The position numbers and the translations under genes were made by a program. Positions 49,263 through 61,993 of a stretch of DNA of 64,000 bases are shown here, in pieces (the stretch's first letter is position 1; every line of letters begins with the position of its first letter). Under the pieces are notes generated by a model that searched no databases, was not told where the DNA came from, and saw only the letters and a list, made by a program, of their open reading frames with translations. The stretch covers positions 20,410,189 through 20,474,188 of the forward strand of contig ML681996.1 of NCBI GenBank assembly GCA_007922195.1. Reading direction: 5' to 3'. The DNA comes from Podocnemis expansa. Lineage: Eukaryota > Chordata > Testudines > Podocnemididae.

Positions 49263-49516
49263 GTCGTGCAAAGCCAGGTGCACATGCTTAAATATGACTT
49301 TAATGGTATTATTTCAATGTGTATAGATAATCACTGGTACAAATCTTTGCAAAGTCGGGAATCAGATGCATAGACAATAGATTTCAGACACATAAGATTA
49401 TACAAACGCAGAGCATTGCAAGGCTTGAGCTGATTATTGCTGAAAGAGTAATGAATTGAATCCAACTCCTAAGTTCCTTATCTTAGATCTTATCATGCAT
49501 TCTCCATCCTCTAAGT

Positions 49517-49704
49517 CAGGGGTCTCAAACACATGGCCCGTGGACCATATGCGGCCCCTAATGCCGTTTCTTGTGGCCCACAACAACACTATTATTACCA
49601 ATATTTGCAATATTGTTGCACGAAAAGGTTTCAGTGGTGCAGTCCTCGGGCTAACATCCTAGTCCTCATGAGGCCCTCGTGGTGATTTGAGTTTGAGACC
49701 TCTG
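49517..49704. mobile_element. Non-autonomous hAT-type element, GTGGCCC family
   Basis: It starts CAGGGGTCTCAAACACATGG and ends GTTTGAGACCTCTG. CTCTAAGT is a perfect 8-bp duplication at 49,509-49,516 and 49,705-49,712. At 188 bp it closely resembles the 61,755 copy. Confidence 0.95.
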
Positions 49705-49712
49705 CTCTAAGT

Positions 49713-50630
49713 CAACCAAGAAGCCATTTCTTTTCTCATTCCCATCTTAAGGCTTTCTACCATTATTCCATCTCTGTAGAGAATGACCACCCAACCTCAG
49801 TGCAACAAGCTTCTCTCACTATGCTTTTCCTAATGTCTACTAAAGATCCATTTCTTCCACAGTCCCCACAACAGATAAGTCATATCAGCCAAATGTCTTC
49901 CCCAACCAACATTTCAAAAGAGAGGAAATTAAAGATATTTGGAAACAAAATTCTAATTAAACACTCTCTGGATGTCCTAGTGGGGCTAGTCTACCTTTTA
50001 GAATGTCAGCTTCTCAGGGCAGAGACTGTTTTTTATCTGTGTTTCATGTACCACTGACTGTATAATTGACACTTCAACAATAAGGAGAAATTAACTACTT
50101 CCTTACTGTACAACTTTTTGGTTTACAGGAAGTCTTCAGAATGTAATGATGTCAATTCCATTACCTCTCAAAAGCTCTAAAAACTCAGATATAAATAAAT
50201 AAATACACCTACCATCTTTGAGACTAGCCAAAAAGTATAGCTTTCAGATTCTTCATTAATAATAAATTGTTTGGAAGAAGTGAGTAATCTATAATTATTT
50301 GTCTTAAATATTGAATTTTTAACAGTACAACAGCCTTGAATGAGAGTGCATGAAAGGATATATGTATCACTGTGCCACATACATAATGATGAAAATGAAT
50401 ATGATTGCTTCAAAAAATTTGACCAGGAGGAAGTTTATAGATGTTAAGAAAACTTGGGCCGGCTCTGAAAGCCAGTGTGACTCAACTTAATATCTCTGTT
50501 TCAATGAAGCCATTACAGTATATAAACATATCTACATTATTATTTGGTTTACTGATAGGCATTGCTGAGTTATCATAGTACCTGAGCACCTCAAAAAAAA
50601 AAAAAAAAGGAAGAAGAATGGATTGACACT
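49713..50630. other. Spacer with poly-A run
   Basis: A 16-base A-run lies at 50,593-50,608, next to the SINE remnant. No other feature was recognised. Confidence 0.4.
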
Positions 50631-50639
50631 CAGCCCATT

Positions 50640-50815
50640 TGGAGGTAAGGAAGTGTTATTCTTCTCCATTTAACAGATGTGAAGAACAAAGCACAGAGAC
50701 AATTGCAGAATATCATAGTAGGTATCCATGGCATAGCCAGGAATGGAATCCAGATCTCCTGATTCCCAGACCTGTGGCTATAAACACAAGACCATATGTT
50801 TTCCTTTCCAGTTAG
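50640..50815 (-). repeat. MIR/CORE-like SINE remnant
   Basis: The sequence reads CTCCATTTAACAGATGTG, then ACAAAGCACAGAGACAATTG, then GGAATGGAATCCAGATCTCC: the complement of a MIR/CORE-SINE-type element. Edges are approximate. Confidence 0.6.
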
Positions 50816-52949
50816 ACCACATTGTGACACCAGTAAAATGAGAAAATGCTTTGTCTTTTGATATTCTATTTCAGGCTGAGCATGACCCACATTAGGTGAT
50901 GTTAGATTTTAGACAGTGACTTGTTTTCTGTATTTTAGGTGTAATCGCTTATTAAAAAAATGGCTAGATGGCGATTCAGATGACATGACTGCACAATGTC
51001 ACAACTCTTTATATGGGCTACCCAGCTCTAGACTCTGAAAACACATATGACTGTGCACAGTTACTTGCTTGTTTGCTCATTCTGCAGAGCAGTAGGGGTG
51101 GGTCCATTCCTCTACACTCTGCTCTGTACTACTCCCTACCACTAATAGGTCTATATAACAGTAAATTATTACCCCTTTAGAAGTCAGAAATAAGAATGGG
51201 GGGAAAGAGAGATGCAGAGGTGTGTCTATGATTCACAAAACCTGCTGGACTACTTCAAGGGTGGTTTAAGTTACACAACACTGCTTGTTCACAGCTGTGC
51301 CGAAAATAGAAAGCTAGCTTAAAATGTCCATTCAGAATCATAGAGGCAAGATTATTCACTGTCAATTATTACCCTTGAACAGTTTCACGTTGCAGGCTTT
51401 TTTGTTCCGTAATCCAATTTCAGATCTTGCCACCTTCCTGAACATAACCTGAACACATGGTAATGTAAACAAATGATTAAACCAAATAAAATGAATAATA
51501 TGACATAAGATTTATTTAAATGAAATGATACATAAAATATAAAATTTTCATAAACCACATTTCAAATGCTAGACCTTCTCAAAGACAACACATTTACCCT
51601 TTAGAATGATCCCATTAAAACGCTGGATTTTATTAGTATGTGAGAAGTATTCCCTGTTTTTCTTTTTTTTTTTTTAAATAGACTTTTTATGGCCTTAAAA
51701 CATGAGAGTTATTGCCTCTCATGATTTTGCTATTGTTTTCCTTTATTTTCACTTTTGCATGATTTGAGAATAATCCTTTGTGTAAAACAGTTCCTCCAAT
51801 GCTATTTGCTATACAAATCATTTGAGGAAGTCAATTAATGTGTGTGTTCATCGAGTGGTCCTTTAAGACTAGCTTGGCTGGGTGAAACATCTATTCACCA
51901 ATTAATTATACTATTTCAGCTGCATTTGTATAGTTCCTATTAACCTCTTGCTTCAAATACATACCTCATACAGTATAATAAAAATCTTCCCTCCAGAGTA
52001 ATTGATGTTACTGTGACCTGTGGAAAGGTTCCTAAAAATTTTAAAAAGGTTGTTTGTGCATGGCCTGTTTGTCTCTCTGTGCCCACTTCTCCAGTATCAA
52101 CCTGAGTGAAAACTTTGACCATGGTGACCAGACTGCCTTTCTGTTTGCCCTGATTCAAATGGGACCAACATGATGGCAACAATACCATGTACACACGGAG
52201 TCACATGCTGGCAGACCTTAAAAAGATCCATAGCTACTCCTGTTTCCTTGTTGACATTCTGAGTTCTTCTCTACTTAGCCTGCCACCCCCCCCCAATTAT
52301 TTGGACGGGGACTTCTTTTCTCTGTTAACATTATTCATGGTCTAAAAGAAATTCTTACTGGTGGTTGCTCCTTTGCTCAAGGTGAACCTGAATGCTGCAT
52401 GACACGGAGGTTTATCTCCCTGTCAAGCACTAGGCTACTGCTCAATTCAGAATATGCTCCCTTTATGATACTTGCGAACTACTAAGGCTGAGGTTCAAAC
52501 TTCAGCTAGACATTATGCAGCTCTTTACAGAAGAAACTGATTGCCATGACCTCCTTCCCTCAAACATTTGCACATACCTAGGAGCACGTGTGACAAGAAT
52601 GATGGTGGATAAATGTCATATGTGGATGAAGGAGCTTATTGTTGTTCATGGGAATGAGACATCTTTTAAGAAAATTTGTATTTGGTGGTTGGAGGTTGCA
52701 GCTTCAGGTTGCAACATATTTACATCTAGGGCACATGGTGGGTGCTATCCAGCTTTCTCATAAAATATCATGTTATTTTGGTACCTGGTAATTATTCAGT
52801 TTCAACTGCTGTATTTCATTAACAGATGTGTCTTTGTCCTTTAGTGACTACCAGTACGTTGTGATTTATCATCCAGAGAGAGATGTGGTCTATGTGCAGT
52901 AGTGGTGTTCAGGAACTACTAATATCAGATATGACATTGATTTCCTCTC
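50816..52949. other. AT-rich spacer
   Basis: A T-run lies near 51,661-51,676. The frame at 52,515-52,763 (82 codons) has no recognisable domain. Nothing else was recognised. Confidence 0.4.
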
Positions 52950-53044
52950 TGATGTTAGAAAAAATACTTAACACCTGTCTTATTTTACCCATCTGATACA
53001 CCTGTCCACATCAAATAGTTGTTGTGAGGATAAAACAGTTGATA
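52950..53044 (+). repeat. MIR-like SINE 3' part
   Basis: CACCTGTCTTATTTTACCC followed by GTTGTTGTGAGGATAAAA matches the sense 3' part of a MIR/CORE SINE. It abuts the hAT element at 53,053. Confidence 0.5.
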
Positions 53045-53052
53045 TTTTAAAG

Positions 53053-53462
53053 CAGTGGCTCCCAACTTTTTCGGACTACTATATCCCTTTCAGGAGTCTG
53101 ATCCATCTTATGTACACCCAAGTTTCACCTCACTTAAAAACTACTTGCTTATAAAATCAGACATAAAAATAAAAAGGTGTCACAGAACACTGTTACTGAA
53201 AAATTGCTTACTTTCTCATTTTTACCATATAGTCATAAAATAAATCAACTGGAATATAAATACTGTACTTCACATTTCAGTGTGTATTATATAGTGCAGT
53301 ATAAACAAGTCATTGTCTATATGAAATTTTATGTTGTACTGACTTCTGTAGTGCTTTTTATGTAGCCTGTTATAAAACTAGGCAAATATCTAGAAGAATT
53401 GATATAGCCTCTAGAAGACCTTTTTGTAGCCCACAGGGTATGTGTCCCTGGTACAGTTACTG
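53053..53462. mobile_element. Non-autonomous hAT-type element, CAGTGGTTCCCAAC-like ends
   Basis: It starts CAGTGGCTCCCAACTTTTTC and ends TCCCTGGTACAGTTACTG. TTTTAAAG is a perfect 8-bp duplication at 53,045-53,052 and 53,463-53,470. The interior is AT-rich and non-coding, and resembles the interior of the 59,127 element (both carry an AATAAATCAACTGGAATATAAA-type segment, in opposite orientations). Confidence 0.9.
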
Positions 53463-53470
53463 TTTTAAAG

Positions 53471-56400
53471 TACTTTGAAAACAGGAAAGTTACATGGTAA
53501 CTGCTTATTCTTATTAATAGAATAAAAAACAAGCCTGCAGGTTCAGTATCCCAACATCATATTCTTTCATTCTTTGAAGTTAAAAGTAAAATATTTATGG
53601 TGTGAGTTTCATAACACTTTTTTTCACCCTTTTGGTATCAATTTTAGCTGGGTAAAACTTGGCATTCATTATGGTGCTATCAGGTTAAACTGAGGTTGTT
53701 TTAAACACAGAAGGGTTATCTGATATAAGAAGAAATTGCTTAAGGTGAAAGTATTTTGTGCCAAATCTGAAAGCTTGGACCGTTTTCTTGTGCTCTGAGC
53801 TCAAAACTGCAAACAGCCCGAAAAAACAGGAGTTAAAATTGCCAGGACAGCTGAATTAGGAGCCAGATGTATTTCCTTTGCTTGACAGGTCTGGTTCTGT
53901 CTCTGGGAGCTGCAGAGCAAAGGAAAACCCAATGCTGGAATTGTAAACTAGTGTATGAGGGAAAACAATAATTTGATTGTGATTTTAGATATTTTCTGAC
54001 CTATTCTAACTGAAATATATGGCTCAGTTTTAAACACTGAAATTGTGTAGGCACACTGATAGTGTAGCATGGGACAATCTGAGGCATTCATCATGTACAG
54101 TACTATACAAATACTATGGTAATTTTGCAAGGGACTTTTCATAGTCACAGGTTACCTTTTAATATTTAGAATTGTGTAGAAACTGGAAATAGTTAGTCAT
54201 GTAATGATAACGTTCCCTAAATGCAATGTCAAAAGTCAATGGCACAATAGGATCAAGTTGTTCTGCACTAGAGAAGAGAAATCATGTTGGGGCCATATGT
54301 AGGCATAACAAATGTATCTTGCATAAACGTAGCTTTCGCATGAGAGACTGAAAAGCTATTCTTTACTAGCTCTGCAGAGCATAGTATATCATATGGTTAC
54401 CAGAATAAAATCAGTGCAGGGCCGAAGCACAGATTATCACTAAATATGGTAAGTGATGAGTAGCTGAAACCAAGCCTTTGTGCTTATATGCCTTCCTCCT
54501 TCCTCCAGTGGAGCTTGCCTCAGGAACTATAAAACAAACAAAACAAACAAACAAACAAAAAACCCACACACACAAAAAGGAAAATCACAATGGAAGGTTT
54601 TCAGTTATTTAATAAACTTTTACAAAATATTTTATTTGAATTCCTTGATGTTGTTCATTCCTAAACTAGAATGCAATCTAATTGCTGGTATTTTGTCTCA
54701 TTTAACCCTTTAATTTATGTCTGATACAGCCACATCCTGTTCACTTTACTCAGAGAAATAGTCCCATTGGCATCAACTGGACTACTCATGTGAAAAAGGA
54801 AGGTTGGATTTGGCTTTAAAAGCCCTATCTGAAACCTTCAAAAGCTAGAAAATGAGATAGATATGAACCAGGCTTCTTTTGACTCCATCTGTAACACTAC
54901 AAGGTAAAATGTGGAATTTCACTTGTCACAAATAAGCTTTTACTTGCTCGTTCTGACAGGCAAAAGACATTATCCAACAATGAAGCAACAGTAGGAGGCA
55001 AGAAGGAAAGGAACAGTTGTAAAAAAGCTATATCACTTGTAATTCTGAAATTCACAGTGTCTTGCAAGTTGATGTCTTACACGGAAAAAAATATTCCTTC
55101 ATTTGCCCTCCCACTGCTTTGTTGACCTTTCTCCACCGGAGTGGTAGCAGGAGGCAAAAATAAAAGTGGTTTTACACCTTGTGAGGCACTTGGCTGCTAA
55201 ATCTGAAAATTGGAATAGTCGCACAATATATCTCCGAAACTATTCTGTTGGTAATTATTATTGAACAAAAATTAAAACTAGGAAAATAGAATAGCCATAA
55301 ACATCAAGGACCCAATTCTGAACTCAGATACATTATAAATCAAGAATAATTGAATTGGAATCATCAGAGTTTTTCAGTTTTAACAGTGCTGTATCTGAAA
55401 TCAGAATCTTGTCACAGGTCCTCAGTACCTTCTGCTTCCCATCTGAAACAAACTCTCTCTCTCTGTCCCTCCGTATTTCACTTATTGGCATCAGTATGTT
55501 TTAATCAGCATTACCTGAAGCCATTGATGTGTTTCTGTATCATTGAATTCATAAAACAAATTAAAAAAACAAAACAAAACAAAAACATTTCAAGGTTAAA
55601 TAAAATATGTATATAAAATATGAAGCAATTCAAAAATGAAGAAATTGATCTTTTTATTTTAATTTTGTCTATTGATTTTGCTCACAGAAAAAAATCAATA
55701 CAGTAGAAGTATACAGACTTTGAAGTTTGATAATATATTCTTAAGACAATAAAGAGGTCAAACCCTCTACCAAATCATAAATTCTACCTCTTGAAATTGA
55801 CTACCACAAGTGGAAAAAGAGGCAGACCACCAGTTCCTAAAAGATAAACACAAAGGGTAAGCTAATTTGGAATTAAATGCATAGCATTCAAAAGGAAAAA
55901 TAAAATGTGATCTTCAGCATTGTAACTCAATATCAGAAAAGGCATACTGTGAAGGCAGGGGATAGAATATATGTACCATTCATTATTGAATACAACATAG
56001 TTTCCTCATACAACTATATCTGATTTAGACCAGAAATTCAAATAATCAAATTTGCACCATACAGTTAAGCAGATAAACATTTTGAAACATTCATTAATAC
56101 TGAATATCCCTCTTTTCTAATATTTATTATGAAAATAGGTAATATGAGTGAACCAATTATTTAGGAACAAAGTATTCAGCCTCTTTATCCTCTAAGACAT
56201 AAACCGTTGTGCTAACTTACTCATGTCCCTTTTTTTTTTTAAATTCTCTTAGCTACAAAAAAATATAGTCTTTGTTTTTATATTATATATTTATCTTAAT
56301 AAGAGCTAGAAATGTAAAGGGAATCTCCCTTTCATGCAGTTTTAATTTAATCAAAATCAAAAGCCTTTCTTTGCACAGTTATTCAAATCAAAGAGAGGCC

Positions 56401-57640
56401 TGTCATATTTAATACTTTAGAGTTTCTTATCCATTTGGATTAGCCCAGGTTTATCAATTAAAGTACAAAAATTATTTATGCAAGTTGATGGTTGACTTCT
56501 GAGTTCTGTGACAAGACCATTTTGGTTTCTTCTGCATATCTACTTTGAGTGCCTTATGGAGTCATCTTTCAGCAATGTCCAAAGAGTCTGAGTCGTCTTA
56601 TCTCAAGTAGCACAAAGTTTCTAAATCATGGGACTGTGTCTGGTTTTCCAGGAATTCAGTTCTGAGGTATAATTTCCAAGTTCTTTGTTGATCTAGCACA
56701 TGCTCAAGTTGTTTTTTTTTCCTTTACATATCATAACTGATTGCGTACTTCAAGCACTAAAAATTCAATCCATCCACGTTCATCTCCCAGTTATTAACTG
56801 AAGCAATAATCTGATCAACTTCAGTTTCTAATTTCAGTCTTTTCAAACACAGATTGAAGGGGAAAAGGTCGTGACCTCCATTTCATACCCCTAAGTAAGA
56901 AGGTATTTATTTGATCCTGTTTCTCAATGGATGATGATTTCAGCTTACAAAACCTTTCTCACATCCCTTCTTTTTTCTGCTTTGGAATCTTGAATCAGCT
57001 CATTGCCTTCTCAAATACATCAAAGAGGTAATTTGAATATCTTGTTTCACAATGTTTATTTGTTTTGATTAATTCAAAAAAAGTTCAAGGGTGGGTATTT
57101 TATATTTAAAAAAATAAGTTTGCCTTAAACATCCTCTTAATTCTGCAGTGACCCTGCCCCCTGGGAATCGATTTCTTAACATGACAGTAAGCAGGGTTTA
57201 CATGTTTTATGATCCAACATACATTGAAGTTGGAGCTTTATTTATAAATGTTTCACTTACGAGCACATACATTCATTTTACACGATTCCTCAATGTGGCC
57301 AGGGGGCTGCGTAGTCTGCAATGTATCCACCTACAAAAAATACAAAAATATATGTCTGCTTACCGGGATGTGAGCAGGGTTTAGCTAACCTAATCCTACA
57401 GCATGGATTTTACACCTGAGTAAAGAGAATCCTCTTCTCTTCCTTAGGTCCAAGCATACTTCATAAGATAACTTTGTCACAATGAAAACAGTTATAACAA
57501 TTTGCATACTATTTAACCATAAAAGGGCAATTTAAATCAAGTGTGCGAAGTATAATAATAATTTAGTATTATAGCATTCATTGCTAAAATCTGGGTCCTT
57601 CATATCTTTACTTGCTGTTGTAATTGCACATAAATATGAG
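53471..57640. other. AT-rich spacer with (AAAC)n
   Basis: An (AAAC)n run lies at 54,531-54,562 and another AAAAC-rich run at 55,560-55,587. The 78-codon frame at 57,148-57,384 contains several CpG sites but no known domain. No bounded element was recognised across about 4 kb. Confidence 0.45.
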
Positions 57641-57649
57641 AACATTGGG

Positions 57650-59015
57650 AAAAAATCCATACTCGATTCATACTATGTCAGACCATTGGTCCATCTAGCC
57701 TTTCTTCCAATAGTGACCAATGCCACATGCTTTAGAGGGAATGAACAGAACATGTAATCCATCACCTGTTAACTATTCCCAGACTCTAGCAAACAGAGCC
57801 TACGAACACTTCAGACCACTGTTTTCCTATCAGTCCATAGCCACAGAGGGACCTATCCTCCATGATTGTATCTAGTTCTTCTGTTACAGTTTTAGCATTC
57901 ACAATACTCTCTGGTGAGGAGTTCCACAGGGTGACTGTGCATTTGGTGAAGAAATACTTCCTTTTGTCAGTTTTAAATCTGTTGCCTATCAATTTCATTT
58001 ACTGACCCCTGGTTCTTATGTTATGAGAAGGAATAAATAAAACTTCCATATTTCCTTTTTCCATTGCAGTCATTATTTTATAGACCTCTGTTACACCCCG
58101 CCCACACGTCATCTCTTTTCCAACCTGAGAAGCTCCAGTCTTATTCATCCTTCTCATGTGGAAGCTTTTCCACATCATATTATTTTGATAGCTAAATTCG
58201 ATACCTTTTTCAATTCCAGTACTTTTTTTTTTTTTTGAGAGGATTACCATATCTGCATGCAGTATTCAGGCTGTGGGTGTACCATGAATTTTAAAAAAAG
58301 GCAATATGTTATTTTCTATCTTATTATCTTTGTCTTCCCCAATGATTCCCAATGTTCTATTAAACAAACAAGGAGTCCTCTGGCACTTAAAGACTAACAA
58401 ATTTATTTACTGCATGATCTTTCATAGGAGAAAATCTCAATTCATCAGATGCTCTGAAGATGAGGGATTTACAGAATGGGAGAAAATAAATGCAGGGAAG
58501 TGTCAGTAATGGGTTTGTTTTACTGGACTAGACTAACACAGCTGCCCTCTTTGGAACTTGCCAACATTCTGTTAGATTTTTTTTTTTTTTTTTTACTACA
58601 AATGCACATTGTGGATGTCTTCAGAGAACTATCCAAAGTGATTCCAAGATCTCTTTTATGAGTGGTAACCTCTAATTTAGACCCAATCATTTTATATGTG
58701 CAGGTAAGATTATGTTTTCCAATGTGAACTGCTTTGCATTCACCAACATTGATTTTCGTCTGCCACTTTGTTGCCCAGTCACCCAATTTTGTAAGATCCT
58801 TTTGTAACATTTCAGTCTGCTTTGGACTTAACCATCTTGAATAGTTTTGTGTCATCTGCAAATGTTGCCACCTCACAGTTCACCCCTTTTTTCAGATCAT
58901 TTATGAATATGTTGAACAGTGCATTCCAGTACAGATCCTTGGGAACACCTCTACTTCTCTCCTTTCTGAAAACTAACCATATGACCCTTTGTTTCATTAA
59001 CTGCTTCATCGTGGA
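57650..59015 (-). pseudogene. CR1 LINE, C-terminal reverse transcriptase and 3' end, interrupted
   Basis: The left end is the complement of the CR1 3' terminus (GTCAGACCATTGGTCCATCT). Rightward, minus-strand translation walks up ORF2. A segment resembling LIGNRFKTDKRKYFFTK lies at about 57,960. KLGDWATKWQTKINVGECKAVHIGK with TYKMIGSKLEVTTHKRDLGI lies at 58,650-58,800 (residues quoted in two parts). FADDTKLFKMVK, the catalytic FADD motif, lies near 58,850, and NALFNIFINDL just before it. The copy is cut off at about 59,015. Scattered stops and frameshifts show it is dead. The Penelope fragment at 58,363-58,560 splits it. It is 5'-truncated, typical of CR1. Confidence 0.9.
58363..58560 (+). mobile_element. 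Penelope-like fragment with inverted 3' ends, inside CR1
   Basis: The left part is antisense 3' sequence (AAGGAGTCCTCTGGCACTT). The right part is the sense 3' tip, reading ACTGGACTAGACTAACACAG and ending CCCTCTTTGGAA. The CR1 target is repeated on both sides: CCAATGTTCTATTA (58,349-58,362) and CCAACATTCTGTTA (58,561-58,574), 11 of 14 bases identical. A T-run follows in the CR1. Confidence 0.8.
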
Positions 59016-59126
59016 ACAAGAAAAAATACGAATCTTCCTAATGTTAGAGACAAACACAGATTTCTCTCCCCAGAATGAAGGAATTAAAGATGAAGTTGGT
59101 CACTACTAATACCATTTGGCTTAGAT

Positions 59127-59530
59127 CAGTTGTTCCCAACCAGGGAGGGGTATGTGTGCCCCTGGGAGGGGGGACACATAGGGCTTCCAGGGAGTATATC
59201 ACAGCTCATCTAAATATTTGCCTGCTCTTGCAATGTGCTAAAAGCACTAGCAAAGTCAACATATATTAAAATACCTTACAGACAGTGACTTTGTTATACT
59301 GCTCCATATAGAAACACTGATATATAAGTACAATATTTATATTCCAATTGATTTATTTGATAGTTCTACAGTAAAAATTAGAAAGTAAACAATTTTAATT
59401 AATAATGTATGGTAACACTTTTCTAATTGTTATCTTTGATTTTGTAAGCAAGTATTTTTTAACCTATGAACACAAAACAAATGAGACTCCTGAAAGGAGT
59501 AGAGCAGTCTGTAAAGGTTGAGAGCTGATG
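59127..59530. mobile_element. Non-autonomous hAT-type element
   Basis: It starts CAGTTGTTCCCAACCAGGG and ends AAGGTTGAGAGCTGATG. GCTTAGAT is a perfect 8-bp duplication at 59,119-59,126 and 59,531-59,538. It is AT-rich inside and non-coding. Confidence 0.9.
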
Positions 59531-59539
59531 GCTTAGATT

Positions 59540-60290
59540 AGCTAGATCTAGAACAGGGCTTTGTTTAAAAAAAAAAAAAGGCAGATGTAGAAGACAAAGT
59601 CTGAAAAAGCAGCAATATCCCAAGATAATGTTTGTGCAATGCTGTGAATGTGTAAAGCACTGTGAAAGTGCTGGCTATTAAGTGTAACTATTATACTACA
59701 GGATGGACAAGAAGAAAATTAAGCATTAATGGTTTCCTTGATGCACTGTGATCAATATGTTTATGAGATAAATGATGCACTAAAAAGACATGACTAATGC
59801 TAAAACAAAGACAGTTTCCAATACATTGTTCAAGAACAGTTCTTAAAATATTATTCAAGAACAATGCATCTTCATGAAAACAGTAACCCTGTAATGCTGT
59901 CATGTACAAGATGATTACACAAAATGGGCAGTTAGGTTTTATAAGGTATTTTTTTTCTGAATCTTTGTTTATTTTATTAATTGCCATTATTTGCTTATTC
60001 ATACACATAACTGCTAGTTGCTTATTCTCCATCGTTTTGATGGATTGTGGAATTCTTCCTGATCCATCACTTAATGCAAGGTTAGTCCCAATTTACACAA
60101 TTGTAAGAAAATAATATCAAGTACGTCTAAGAAATAACATTTGCTTTATAAAGATAATCCATAAAAAGTCCCCAAATGTCCTCAAACCAGTACTGTCTGT
60201 TCCCCAATTTAAATGTGACTTTCTCCCAGGGAACCACCTGAGACAAACATGCAAAACATTCTGCCTTGGTTTCAGTAGCAATACATTTAC
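59540..60290. other. Spacer, nothing recognised
   Basis: AT-rich, with no bounded element. The minus-strand 113-codon frame at 59,691-60,032 has no recognisable domain. Confidence 0.4.
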
Positions 60291-60296
60291 AGTGTC

Positions 60297-60395
60297 TCAG
60301 AAAGACTCCTCGCCATCAAGAGTCAGGTTATCAAGCATGTCTTTTTGTACTGTTTCCTCCATGTCAGAGGTATCACCCACTGGAATAATGCAGGA
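60297..60395 (-). CDS. Candidate last coding exon, unidentified
   Basis: On the minus strand a possible splice acceptor (TTTCGGCAAG, with a moderate pyrimidine-rich stretch before it) is followed by 32 open codons, ending at TGA (60,297-60,299). The peptide begins SCIIPVGDTSDMEETVQK and continues acidic, ending GEESF. Its composition looks more protein-like than the surrounding frames. However, a second frame over the same bases is also open, so this may be chance. I do not recognise the protein and see no neighbouring exon. No function is offered. Confidence 0.15.
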   Translation of the reverse strand, partial: SCIIPVGDTSDMEETVQKDMLDNLTLDGEESF

Positions 60396-60399
60396 CTTG

Positions 60400-61746
60400 C
60401 CGAAACAGTTGAATCAAGATAAATCAAAAGAGCATGGTTTTCATCAAAAGTTGGAAGCTTTACCCTCGCCCATCAATTATTTAGTTATTCATAAATGGAG
60501 AAAATGTATTTTTGTTATATTTATGGAACACAAGATATTACATGTATCTGCTGGAATTAGCAAGGCATTATAGTTTCCTCCAATGTGTAGTCAACAGGGA
60601 TCTCTCTGCCTACTTGTGATTTTAACCACCTTTCAAGATACAAACACAAAACTGAGTATCATTTGCATTTGTAAGATTCTCTTGAGAACTGCAGACCCAT
60701 AAAAAATGAACAGATTACACGTTTGCACAGACAGCATTTTTTCATTTGTGACAGGTGTGTGTTTTATGTTATGTTCTTCAATTACAAAAATCATCAAACT
60801 ATAATTCAGTGCAAAATAAAAATAAAAGCAATGCCTATTTTGTTTTAAACAAATATCCACTAGCTAAACCCATAAGTCAAAAAATGAGAGTAAAGATGGG
60901 TCCTCATGGGGCCTTTAAAAGGCTCCAGGCACAAAGTCTTAGTGGTAAGCTCAACCCCTCCCTTCCATCCCCTCTAATGACTGCTAGGAAAGATTAAGAA
61001 ACTCCAATCTCTCTCTCTCTTCTCCTTTCTCACAGAAGTAGAGGAGAGAGTGCACTTTTCTCTCCTCTTCTCAGAGCAGAATAGGGAGGACCCTCTCATA
61101 CTTTCTGGAAAGTGAACATTGTTGTCTCCTCATCTTCCACATTTCCCAATCTGGGAGGGCACATATATCAAAAACAGCACAGAGTGCACAAAGTTCCAGA
61201 TCAACTCTGTCTGCAACAAAATAGGTGCATGCAAAGGAATCATTACCGTAACTGCTCATTGTGTGAGCAAGATCCTTGTAAATCCCCGCCAAGAATATAG
61301 ACTACCATTGGCATGTGAGTATTTCTAGAGCCTTAAATATGTTGGAAGTATAGGTCTATTTCATGCAATTGTTTCATAACAGAATATGTAAGAAAACACA
61401 ATTTAACAGAAATATATTATAAATAGTTAGCAACTGTACATGCCTAGTAAAACCATGGAACTGTTTATGCAATCATACCTCTCTTTATGTTATATTGCCC
61501 ACCCTACCTACTTACCCTGCCTGTGTTGCAGTAGAATCTCAGAACTATAAACACGAAAGTAATAAACTGATGGGTCAAACAGATGATGAAGTCATTTAGA
61601 ACCAGAAGCATGCAATCAGTCAGCAAAGGAAAAGAAAACATGAATACTGTATAGTACAGTACCGCATTAAACATAATAGAATAAAAACATAAAGGGCAAG
61701 TAAAAAAAATGTGGCAAGATAAGGAAACCCTTTCTCTGGTTGTTTC
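60400..61746. other. Spacer with CT-rich patch
   Basis: A CT-rich patch at 61,005-61,075 (TCTCTCTCTCTTCTCC and similar) has partly inverted GA/CT words. Nothing else was recognised. Confidence 0.4.
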
Positions 61747-61754
61747 ATTTAAAT

Positions 61755-61947
61755 CATGGGTCTCAAACACATGGCCCGTGGGCCATATGCGGCCCCTAAA
61801 GCTATTTCCTGTGGCCCACAATGACACTATTGTTACCAGTATTTGCAATACTATATTGTTGTATGAAAAGGTTTCAGTGGTGCGGCCCTCAGGCTAACAT
61901 ACTAGTCCTCATGCGGCCCTTGTGGTGATTTGAGTTTGAGACGCCTG
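61755..61947. mobile_element. Non-autonomous hAT-type element, GTGGCCC family
   Basis: It starts CATGGGTCTCAAACACATGG and ends GTTTGAGACGCCTG. ATTTAAAT is a perfect 8-bp duplication at 61,747-61,754 and 61,948-61,955. With the copies at 41,219 and 49,517 this makes three members in 21 kb. Confidence 0.95.
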
Positions 61948-61993
61948 ATTTAAATTATGAGGGTTAAAAGCAGCATTTTTCTTCTGCATAGTA

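Noticed and set aside
57148..57384. 78-codon frame with an NMT-rich start and several CpG sites
   Set aside because: No recognisable domain, no splice context and no supporting neighbour.
59691..60032. 113-codon minus-strand frame
   Set aside because: AT-rich random-looking peptide without family features.
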